Part shown: piece by piece, positions 19,801 through 29,295 of the stretch | Layout: the number at the start of each line of letters is the position of its first letter | Numbering within the stretch: the first letter of the stretch is position 1 | NCBI RefSeq assembly: GCF_000090795.2 | Contig: NW_003546291.1 | Span: 239,756 to 278,252 of the forward strand | Direction of reading: 5' to 3' | DNA: 38,497 bases | Origin: Amphimedon queenslandica | Taxonomy: Eukaryota; Porifera; Demospongiae; Haplosclerida; Niphatidae | Notes under the pieces: model-generated | Told to the model about the DNA's origin: nothing | What the model saw: the letters and a program-made list of their open reading frames with translations, nothing else | Database searches by the model: none | Position numbers and translations under genes: made by a program

Positions 19801-21888
19801 CAATTTTCCCCCTATACTTTATTAATCTCTTTATTAATCTCTTCCATCTCTCTCTATCTCTTACCAGTGAGTTGGTTTCCTTCAGTTCCCGTACACATGC
19901 TTTCATTATCTCAAGGACTGAGTGTTGTATAGCTGTCATTGAAGGAGTCATCTGCTGCCTCAGCTCAATAACATCAGGCTACATTATGTATTGATATATA
20001 AGGAAGAGTGTGTGTGTAGAAGTATTACATTTACAATATGTACATTAAGTACCTGATGCCTTTCAAGAGATGAATTTACAACAGCATGAAACCTAGCTAG
20101 CAAGAGAGAGGGAGAGAGAGAGGAAGAGAAAGAGAGGGAGAAACAGAAAGAGAGAGAGACACACACAGACAAACAAATAGAGAGAGACAGAGAGACATAG
20201 AGAAACAGAGACAGAGACAAAGAAACAGAAAGGCAGAGAAAAAGAGAGGGAAAGAGAGAGAGAGAATGGAAATTGATGAAGGTTTATTCAGTACCGTGGC
20301 CAGAGATAGACGTTTTTCACAAAAAGGTTTCTCATTATCCTTTCTAGCTGACAGAACCCAGTTGTGAAATGCTCTGGACAGTCGCTAAAACCTTTAATAA
20401 AACCAGTCTAAAGCATTCAAAAATGTAAATCTAAAATTTTAATTTTAAAATTAAAATACGCAATCAGTGTACATGTACATGTGTACTACATGTACATGTA
20501 TCTTTCATCTTTCCTTGTCTATTCATTACCTTATTTCCTTCTCTATAAAGTCTCAGTATAAACGCCTCACTGGAAGAATCGGTGACCCTGCATTAATAAA
20601 ATTTAAAAAATTAATAACTCCTGAAATAATAGTAATAATTTTATTATTTTTGGATGGCCTGGTGTACTAAACATGTAACTCCCTCTTTTTCTCATACAGT
20701 CTTATATTCTGTGCTTTATAGTTCAAAGTTTAATTTGAATTGTACATGTACATGTAGTAGTACTATTTTCAAAAGAAAAATTTACATAAACATGTATAAA
20801 GAGTAAACAGCTTAACATTACATGTTAAGATTACAAATAGCTTAACGTTACATTCTACAAGCTTAACATGCTCTGTAGTAGACTAATACTAATATACATG
20901 TACTTGACTATGATACAAATTTTAAGTACATGCATGGTATGTACAGTACAAAGTACAAACATGTATCTATGTAAACTGCAGCTGTAGAGTTTACCTGTGG
21001 CAATTGTACACTAATATACCAGCAACTTTATCAACAGGACATACCTAATAGATGAAGAATGAGAAGAATAGAGAGGGAGGGAGAGAGAGAGGAGGAAAAA
21101 GAGAGAGGGAGAGGGAGGGAGAAAAGGAAGGAGTAAGAGAGTGAGGGCGTGACAGTACACATACTTTTCTTAGCATATCAACTACTAATATTCTTGATGT
21201 CACAAAAAGTACGCCACCTTTTAAATAGAGCTCTTCCCTAAAAATAACAAAAACAAAAAAATTTATAGAAATATAGTAATTAATATACGTGTACATGTAC
21301 ATGTATACTGACAAATTAGTAAGACTAGAAATATGAGGAAAATAATTACAGATTACAGCAAACAATGTATATATGCATGTAAAATGTGTTATTATAATTG
21401 TATATGTACATGTGGTATGCATACCTTTCTTTTGCTGGAATTTCATTTGTAACTGATCGTGGTATCTGCTGTATATTATTACTTAAAGAAGCAGCAATAT
21501 CATTCTTAAAATGATCCTATAAATATATAAATTACTACATAGAGAGAGGGTAATATTAAGAGTCTATTAATGCACATAAATGACATAATGGTTCAAAACA
21601 GCATTTTTCAAATTTTAGCACCTCAAAAATCACCCACAATACTGTAATAATTATTTTTATATTATACTCACTTCATATAGTGTAGAGGAACCAATGACAA
21701 GTACCAGATTACGAGGATCTGAATGCAATTTAAGAAACTTCATAAAAAGTCTATCTAGTCCTAGCCCCCTAGAAAAAAATATTACAATACAAAAAGTTGT
21801 TTGGTCACTTTGCTAGTATTATCAAGCCATCTTCAGAAACCAGCTCTAAAAAGTTTTCATTTTCAAAATCAAGTGTAACCGACGCCAT
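13881..21888 (-). CDS. ERCC4: XPF/ERCC4 structure-specific DNA repair endonuclease
   Basis: Catalytic subunit of the XPF-ERCC1 nuclease, which cuts 5' of damage in nucleotide excision repair and acts in crosslink repair, in the nucleus. Thirty exons join in frame to 917 codons; human XPF is 916. Exon starts include 21888, 21768, 21516, 21237, 21044, 20587, 20407, 20092, 19978, 19269, 19127, 18379, 18266, 17825, 17497, 17364, 17147, 16984, 16761, 16590, 16466, 16273, 16061, 14966, 14833, 14692, 14520, 14381, 14210 and 14055. Landmarks: [28 protein letters not shown] and [15 protein letters not shown] (degenerate SF2 helicase-like half), a nuclear-signal-like [29 protein letters not shown], then [19 protein letters not shown] (nuclease GDXnERKX3D intact), and a C-terminal helix-hairpin-helix pair ([28 protein letters not shown]). 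All key nuclease residues are present. Divergent from the guanylate cyclase gene. Confidence 0.95.
15002..15877. mobile_element. DNA transposon relic in the XPF intron
   Basis: About 876 bp bounded by similar inverted ends (GGGGCGAGCATGAGCGAGC on the left, the complement GGGGTGAGCATGGGCGAGC on the right). Inside, on the minus strand (15474-15172), a short open frame reads [11 protein letters not shown] and later [12 protein letters not shown], a pattern I associate with the C-terminal part of transposase-like proteins of invertebrates. It is truncated and surely non-autonomous. The superfamily and target duplication were not resolved. It lies between the exons ending at 15975 and starting at 14966. 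Confidence 0.6.
16300..16405. repeat. CT-rich simple sequence in an XPF intron
   Basis: Polypyrimidine CT/CTTT tract on the plus strand between two XPF exons; purine-rich on the coding strand. Low-complexity, no gene. Confidence 0.7.
17879..18175. repeat. ACATGT hexamer microsatellite cluster
   Basis: Several runs of the 6-bp unit TACATG, such as TACATGTACATGTACATGTA. The unit's reverse complement is a rotation of itself, so both strands read the same. Such runs recur through the XPF and guanylate cyclase introns. Confidence 0.85.
18010..18125 (-). repeat. interspersed repeat, minus-strand copy
   Basis: On the minus strand reads CAACTTTGTTGCCAGTACCT, then AGGCAACTT and GAGAGTCTCTCTACTTTCTGC. 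The same order appears at 22624-22720 on the plus strand with about 80 percent identity by eye. Unclassified repeat; non-coding, in an XPF intron. Confidence 0.7.
18794..19000. mobile_element. MITE, CCGTATAG-type ends
   Basis: Inverted ends CCGTATAG...CTATACGG with TA on each side. 207 bp, AT-rich, internal motifs related to CAAATTTGGC. In an XPF intron; same family as 4676-4871 and 10309-10487. Confidence 0.75.
20100..20270. repeat. GA-rich simple sequence
   Basis: About 170 bp of GAGAGAG/GACAGAGA purine tract in an XPF intron; on the coding strand this is a long polypyrimidine stretch just upstream of an acceptor (exon starting at 20092). A second, shorter GA tract is at 21060-21140. Confidence 0.85.
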
Positions 21889-22530
21889 TTTATTTGGCTC
21901 GATTTTTGACAATTATTGTCTAAAACCACGCCCAGCTATTAAAATACGCTAGTCGACGCCCACATTCCAGTAGTGATATGATGGGCGATATATGGCCAAT
22001 TTTCTTAATTTTCGATAACGATCGATAATGGACTTTTTGAGGAAATATCGATTATTAACGATACGATAATCACACCTTCATATGGGGGTGTGGCTAATGA
22101 TTTTGGCACTGTACTGGATATGAAAGAAGATAATTTCCATGCTCTTAAGCCTTGTTTCTCTTCTTATTGGGGTAGGCTGAGCTAACAACTGGTCAGTTGC
22201 CTCTTTCTTGCAGTTCAACAGTGCAATTACTTATTAGAATTAGTTATTTAATCTTAATAAATGGGCGTGGTCAATAGATCGATGAAAATTGCATCAAATT
22301 TTCGATACAGCGTCTTTCACTTCACTTGGATCATAGATACTATGCTTGGATCATTTTCCCTTCCGTATCCACACCTACCTGTACTTTTAAGTTGGGACAG
22401 AGGGAGTGTCTTGCATACGGAAGGTTGTTCTGTGATCCAAGTGGGCTGAAAGACGCTGTAATGATTCAAATCGATTCCGTAAAACTGTGCTGTTTTTTTC
22501 GATGCAGCTATTATTTCTACTTCTTTAACG
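21889..22530. promoter_or_regulatory. divergent promoter region of XPF and guanylate cyclase
   Basis: About 640 bp between the two start codons. It contains a patch rich in TATCGATT/CGATAA motifs (about 22005-22075) with internal inverted repeats, and a MITE at 22308-22458 close to the cyclase start. No TATA box was identified. The regulatory role is inferred from position. Confidence 0.45.
22308..22458. mobile_element. 151-bp MITE near the guanylate cyclase start
   Basis: Inverted ends CAGCGTCTTTCA(C/G) and CTTGGATCA against TGATCCAAG...GAAAGACGCTG, flanked by TA. An inner pair TTCCGTAT / ATACGGAA is also inverted. Ends 72 bp before the cyclase start codon, so it may lie in the promoter or 5' leader. 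Confidence 0.75.
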
Positions 22531-25500
22531 ATGAAGATACTTAATACAGTGATTATTCGAGCTGGATTATGCTCCTTATTCGCTTTAATAGTGAGTGTAA
22601 CAATGATCATTCAGTCATACTCGTACACTGAGCAACTTTGTTGCCAGTACCTTTGAGGTGGCCAGGCAACTTTTGCCAGAAGTTGAGAGTCTCTCTGCTT
22701 TCTGCATAATGTTGCCCAGTCAAGCTAGACATTCCCGAGCCAGCCAGCCTGCCTACAGTGATTGGCACCCCAATGACTGTAGGCTGGAAATGGTCTGGCC
22801 TGCTCAACCACACTAAGCCAGACCACAAGTTGTCAACAGCAAATTGGCTGCTCAGTTTTATTTTTTGCCATTGTTATTTTCCTGTTTCTAGTGCATGTTC
22901 TCAAGTGGTTTGTGTTACCACCAAATTGGTGATAATGTTCTGTTCCATTGCTGGTGGGGCAATGCATCAGTTTCAAATCCTGATCCTATTGATTGTCATG
23001 GTAAATATTGAATCTACAAGTATTCAACTATTTTTATAAAAATACTTCTAGGCCTTGTTTATTGTTATTATAGTGAGCTAAGTCTAGTTATTCTAGTTGC
23101 TATTATTTCAATTTCCAATGCTACTGTTATTATTATGATAGATATTTCCCTTGCTTGGAATGAAGAGCCCCCATCTGAAGTAAGAGTTGGCCAGCGATTC
23201 AATGTCAGCTACCACATTGAGGCTACAGATGACTTCTACGAGTCTCTCTTTGGTTTTCACTTGAGCTCTTATAACATCAACAGCTCAAATGACCTAAGGA
23301 CCTTCTGTCACTCATCACCTTGCCCAACTCAAATGGCGTCCTTGAGGTCTTTTAAAGAGAACTGCTGCGTGTGGCATGCTAATATACACGTGTGTCATCC
23401 TGGAAACTGTGGCAAGCCGGTAAGACATTTCTTTCAAATGAACATGCATGGACTTCAAAATTTACAGCTATAGCATTAATGTACACAAAGAGGTTGTTTT
23501 AACTTTATTTTTTTATGCTACACGTATGGCAGGTAAGTTGCTGTTTAAAAATGATAGTATATAACAACTATTAGGCTGTGACCATCAAAAGGACCAGCCA
23601 TAAACAAATAGCGTATCAAATTATTACTGTGTATAAAACAAATGCACACGCAAATTAATTGTTATCTATACTTCCGCCACTATGACAATTTTATAAATTT
23701 TTGTAGAGTCAGATATGTGGTCCGTGGGTAGATAATGATCAGGTTCAGTCGACACACACGATTGCAACGTTTGGCAACATCAATGACACATTCACTGCCG
23801 AAGTATTCATTGAAGTCCCTGAAATAAACCACATGATAGCACATGTTAAATTGGGAGAGATGCAAATGGCCATACAGAAGAGTATATATGTCACTGATCA
23901 CTGTAAGCATAATTATGCATGCTCTCTCATTATTAAAAATGCAGCATACTTGCATACTATTATAGTGTAACACTACACCATTCTTCTAATACTTTACCTG
24001 TACATGTGTAATGTGCATAGATTGTGGTGATGGGAGATGCAGTGATTCAGAAGACTGTAGCTCATGCTCTGTTGACTGCTGTGCATCACTGCCTAGCTAT
24101 GTGGTGGCTCTCTCAAGCTCACTTAGCAGTGTTATATTCCTTGCTATTGGTCTAACCATCATACTATTCATAGTGGTAAGCAATATTATAGATAGTAATT
24201 ATAGTGTGAGTGGGAGAGGTGAGGGCAGTCCAGTTGTTGTTTATTATTTCTCTCCTTAATGTTGTCAGTGGTTCTACTATCAAAAGCAAAAGTTGTTTTA
24301 TGACGAGAGCTGGATCATCGATTACTCTGATTTGAGACTCTGTAAGCTTTGATTTGTTATTAATAATATTTGTGATTATTCTATACCCTTCTCTCATTTC
24401 CTACTATATACTCATGTACATGTGCATGTACTGTACATTGTATGATTATTTTTTCCTCTTCCTGTTTTTCTCTCTCCATCTGTCACACACCACATTAAGG
24501 GGAAGGCAATGATAAAGGTACTACTGTACATACACTATTCACTGTACGTGTACAATGTACATGTACATGTATATGTACTATACATATACTGTACATACAC
24601 CAATACATACATGTACATGTACAATTTACATGTACACTATAGATATCTATTATCATGTTCATACAATTCCTTGACTTGTAGGTAGTATGATGAGTTTGAT
24701 CAATTCAAGGATTCATGGAGAAACTGACAATGTGTCTGGACAAGGTAGTGTCTTTAATTTAAATGGAAATAGACAAATATTCATACCAACTGGAGTCTAG
24801 TGAGAACACTCTATCATTATTATTATTATTATTATTCATTATAGTGAAGGTAAAACTGTTGCCATAAAGAAACTAAACTATAGGAGTCGTGAATTACAGC
24901 TAACGAAAACACTCAGAAAAGAAGTCATGCAAATAAGGTGCATTACATGTACATGTACATTATGCTTACCTTATAATGGACATTGTAGGTCTCTTGATCA
25001 TGCTAATGTGTGTAGATTCATTGGAGCAACTCTAAGAAGTTCTGAAAATGTTATTATTTTAACAGAGTATTGCCCAAAGGGAAGCTTAAATGATGTCCTA
25101 CAGAATGATGGTAGGAAATGAAGTGTGTTTTGTTTCTAATTTACTATAATTAATAATTTATATTATGATTATGTTCAGATTGATTCTACCATCTACATGT
25201 ACAGTATATGTACATTATACTTGTACATGTACATTTCTACCATCTACTTGTACATGCAGGGTTCTATCCAGTGGGGGGGTGGGGGGAAAGCTTCTCCCCC
25301 AAACTCTTCATCTTCCCCCCCCAAAACTTCAAGCTTCCCCCCCTGTGTACTTCTGTAAATGCATGCATGTACTGTACATGTACATACATGTATGTACACA
25401 ACCTTCCCTCCCCCCCCCTGGTCAACTTCTCTGGGCTTCCTCCCCAAACAAAAATTCCTAGATAGAACCCTGACATGTATAATGTATTTCTCTAGATATT

Positions 25501-28500
25501 CCATTAAACTGGGGGTTCAGGTTCTCGTTTGTTACTGATATTTCTAGAGGACTAGCTTACCTTCACTCTAAAAGGATTGTTCATCATCGCTTGATGTCAA
25601 CAAACTGTGTCATCGATGATCGCTGGGTCGTCAAAATTACAGGTTAATTATTTTGTGCATAGACGTACATGTACATGTACACTGTACATGTACATGTACA
25701 TGCATGAATGTAACAGTGACGACTGTGTGTAAAAGTGACTTTCAGTGAATTGTTGAATAGCATGCATACCATAGTAGCTGATACAAGTACACGTTCAGGT
25801 ACATGTGCATATGCACGTACACACACGCCCTCAGTGTAAAATAAATGTACCAGTAAAAATATGAGTGCAATGTACAGTATGTTGTACTTGTTTTTCCTGT
25901 TACACTCACTACAGATTATGGAATTCCTTCGTTGCGTGTTTGTGATTCTGACAGAGCCTCAGAAGAGGGAGAGAGAAGAAAGAGGTGTCTTGTTTTCTTC
26001 CCACCAGAAGAAAGGGACTCAACTTATTACATACCAACACTCTCTGGCAATGTCTATAGGTATAGTAATATAACATGTACATGTACATGTATAATGTACA
26101 TGTACATGTACATTAGAAATTAGGCTACTGTATAAGTGGTTTTTTTCGAGGGAATTATATTTCGCGAAATCTGCTAAAATTCTAATTTGCAGATTTAAAT
26201 TTCGCGAATTCTACCACGTGTGCCATGTGGGTACTGTATTAAATTGATTTTTTGTAGATTTCATTTTCGCGAATCAGGAGGGAATCCGCAAAATTCGCAA
26301 AATTTCCAACCCTCAAAGAAACCACTTATATATGTACATGTATGTTATTATTATAATTACATGTACATGAACATGTACAGTGTATGTTACAAGCAATAAT
26401 TTTTTATTTATTATGACTCAAATATTTACATTATTTATTGATTTTACTTTACAAAAATTCTCTTGTAGTTTTTCTATTATTTTACTGGAGACAGCCACCA
26501 GAATTGACCCTTATAGTGTAAGGAAACTCAACAAAATGATCATCATTATTTTTACTATAAACATCATTATAGGAAGAGTTATTTATTGATACAACAACTG
26601 GACGTCCAAGACTACCTGATTTGGCACAGGAAGGATGTCCTTGTCCAAGCACATACCAAGAAGTGAGTAAAACAACAATAATAATGAAAAATATTAATAA
26701 TAATAATATGATAATAATGATAATGATAGTATTATGCATGCATGTACACAGAACTTGTGTAACACATGTACATGTACATTGCACATGAATAATAACATGT
26801 ACATGTATACAGTAGATGTACCATAATTATTATATACATGTACATGTACATGTACATGTACATGTATGTGTACATGCACATGTGATTTTGTTGCTTATTC
26901 TTATTCTAGTTAATAGAGTCTTGTTGGGATGAGGTACCTGGTAACCGCCCGTCATTTGATCAAATCAAAAAATCAATTCTGAGAATGAATCCAAACAAAG
27001 AGAGTCCAGTGGACACAATGATGAAAATGGTAATTCAAGGAATAATGGATGTACACATTGCTATACTTTTATGTACAATGAATTACATGTATTTGGTATT
27101 TTTAAATTGGGTTATTTTGTGAAAACAGTTTTTAGGAATTAACCAACACATGTTCAGTTATCACAATGGCGACCAAAAGTTTTTTGGGATTAAAAATTTT
27201 CTAATTATTAATTAAAATTTCACAAAATCATAAAAATATTTGACCACAAAAATTTGAAGCTACATGTACGTGGTTGCAATAATAATAAAACATAATAATT
27301 TGGTTTATATTATTTACATGTACATGGCAGATGGAGAAGTATTCAAAGCATCTGGAGGCATTGGTGGGGGAGAGGACTCAAGAACTAATTATTGAGCAGA
27401 AGAAAACACAGCAGCTATTGTACACCATGTTACCACAAGCTGTTGCTGATGAACTCAGACAAGGAAGACCAGCCTCAGCTAAGCAATACTCATCAGTAAC
27501 CATTTATTTCAGGTACATGTACATGTGTATTAATAGTAATGCTATGCATGCATGTACATGTACATATACATTGTTCATTAAGATGTATGATTGAAGTATG
27601 CTGTACAAACAGGCTTTTATACGTCTTGTAATTTTGGAGGGCCAAATACATTAATATAATGAATTGAGAGAAGAGAACAGAAAAAGGAAGGGTCCACAGC
27701 TCTTCTTTCAAAACTAATACATGTGATGATTATTATTTGTATTCCAGTGATATAGTTGGTTTTACAACACTGGCTGGTGCAAGCTCTCCAATGGAAGTTG
27801 TTACTTTTTTAAATGAGCTGTATTCAACATTTGATGACATACTCGACAAGTTCGATGTATATAAAGTGGAGACTATAGGAGATGCATGTAAGTGTCACTG
27901 AAGTGTACATGTACTGTACATGTACATGTACATCAGTGTAACAATTAATGGTAATAATAATCTTTATTACTGTACATGTACATGTATATGAGTACAAATG
28001 AATTTTACTGAATCTTTATTTAATGAAGTACAAAATTGTACATGTATGTTTTACATGTACATGTATATTCTGTATTATACACTATAGATATGGTTGTCTC
28101 AGGAGTGCCAAGAGTTAATGGTGATAAGCATGCAGGAGAGATTGCACGAATGGCCCTACAATTACTGGCAGCTTCCAAGATATTTGTAATACCACACAAA
28201 CCAAACACTGAACTAAAAATAAGGATTGGGATCCACTCTGGGCCTGTATGTGCTGGTGTAGTGGGCCTCAAGATGCCTAGATATTGCTTGTTTGGTGATA
28301 CTGTCAATACTGCTTCAAGAATGGAATCTAACAGTGAAGGTACACATTAAATTATGCATATACAGTACATGTACATACTATGATAATTATTGTACATTTA
28401 TAGTACATCTACAGTATAATTTTATTAATAAGTTTTTTTCATTAGCAATGAAAATACACTGCAGCAATGACACAGCACAGTTGCTCAAGAAAGTCGGTGG

Positions 28501-28732
28501 GTTTCAGTTGGAATGTCGTGGCACTCTTGAAATCAAAGGGAAAGGACAAATGACCACATGGTGGCTAAAAGGAGAAGATAAACCTAGTTCTTCATCTTCA
28601 AGGCGTATCATTGTGAAAAGCAGTGGAGGTACTGAGTTGTATAGTGAAGGGGCTCAGTTAAGAAGCTCATCTGCAGTCCTCAGAACTCCAAATCGAGTAA
28701 TTATAAATATCCCTGGAACTCCAATGCAATAA
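22531..28732 (+). CDS. receptor guanylate cyclase, single-pass
   Basis: A membrane receptor that makes cyclic GMP. Nineteen exons join in frame (877 aa), first 22531-22590 (signal peptide [19 protein letters not shown]), last 28446-28732; one is an 18-nt microexon (24500-24517). The ectodomain is Cys-rich with N-glycosylation motifs and resembles no ligand domain I know. A membrane helix (about 24110-24175) precedes a kinase-homology domain: VAIKKL is kept, HRD is replaced by HHRLM and DFG by DYG, so it is a pseudokinase, as in other receptor cyclases. A coiled-coil linker ([19 protein letters not shown], then [11 protein letters not shown]) leads to the cyclase: FSDIVGFT and GDA supply metal aspartates, VETIGDAY carries the Glu and [11 protein letters not shown] the Cys that favour GTP over ATP. 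The catalytic set is complete. A Ser-rich tail follows. Divergent from XPF. Confidence 0.93.
22624..22800 (+). repeat. interspersed repeat plus hairpin in the first cyclase intron
   Basis: 22624-22720 is the plus-strand partner of the repeat at 18010-18125. It is followed by an inverted repeat, GCCTACAGT...ACTGTAGGC, around 22750-22788. Non-coding; within the intron after the signal-peptide exon. Confidence 0.6.
25257..25472. mobile_element. fold-back element with CAGGGTTCTATC ends
   Basis: Inverted ends CAGGGTTCTATC(C/T)AG, with ACATG on both flanks (25252-25256 and 25473-25477), though the flank is microsatellite so the duplication is ambiguous. The inside carries long G-runs and C-runs (seven to nine) that are rare in this AT-rich window. 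CAGGG ends resemble hAT elements. It is in a cyclase intron. Confidence 0.7.
26131..26330. mobile_element. MITE with TATAAGTGGTTT ends
   Basis: Inverted ends TATAAGTGGT...ACCACTTATA with matching TCGAGGG/CCCTCAA subterminal parts and repeated TTCGCGAA motifs inside (unusually many CpG for the region). About 200 bp, in a cyclase intron between microsatellite runs. Confidence 0.7.
26834..26867. repeat. longest ACATGT hexamer run
   Basis: An uninterrupted TACATG run of more than five units, the longest in the window, inside a guanylate cyclase intron. Confidence 0.85.
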
Positions 28733-29295
28733 AGCAGCTTATGCTATACATACTATTAGACATTAGCTGATTGCATTGAATCTATTTCACTTCATTTTAT
28801 GCTTCAACAATGTATCATGGACATAATTATTACAAATCATTGATTATGCACTCAAGTTAATGAACAGTATTGCTACGTTTACTCGCAATCCATGCAAACA
28901 TAAACATATAGATCTAGTTAAGGGTGCCATCTTGCTTATGCTAGATCTACAGTACAAAAATAACTCCTCCAGTTCTTTCATTGTTCGCAAGTAGATGCAT
29001 GCATTAAGCTCATTACTAACTTAATGTAAATGTGGTATTTAAACAATGAAAAATAGTCAATTTATAGTGCAAGGGCCTGTTTATTGCATTTCTCAGCACA
29101 TTTTTCAAAATTTTTTATTTTAACCCTAGTATGCTTATGCTTTTGGATCCAATTATGCTCAAAATTATTACAGGGATTTTGGTCAAATTTTATCAAAAAT
29201 AACACAAACACATTTTTGTACTATCCGCTGGTAACATTGTGTTGGATGTGCATCAAGAAATACATAATGTATGTACATAAAAGATGAATACACTA
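28733..29295. other. intergenic spacer
   Basis: Between convergent genes (cyclase and first Ig/FN3 receptor). AT-rich. A short sequence TTTTGGTCAAATTTTATCAA (about 29177) recurs near 33321, suggesting an old interspersed repeat. No gene seen. Confidence 0.45.

Noticed and set aside
20100..20270. Open frame rich in Ser/Leu over the GA tract.
   Set aside because: Pure low-complexity translation inside an XPF intron.
24745..24800. An intron at the GTAGTG after the 24682 exon in the guanylate cyclase.
   Set aside because: Reading straight through keeps the frame (ending [10 protein letters not shown]) and joins correctly to [10 protein letters not shown]; splicing there would break the frame.
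25165..25504. Several overlapping open frames around the CAGGGTTC element.
   Set aside because: They translate microsatellite and G/C homopolymer runs on both strands and have no family similarity.
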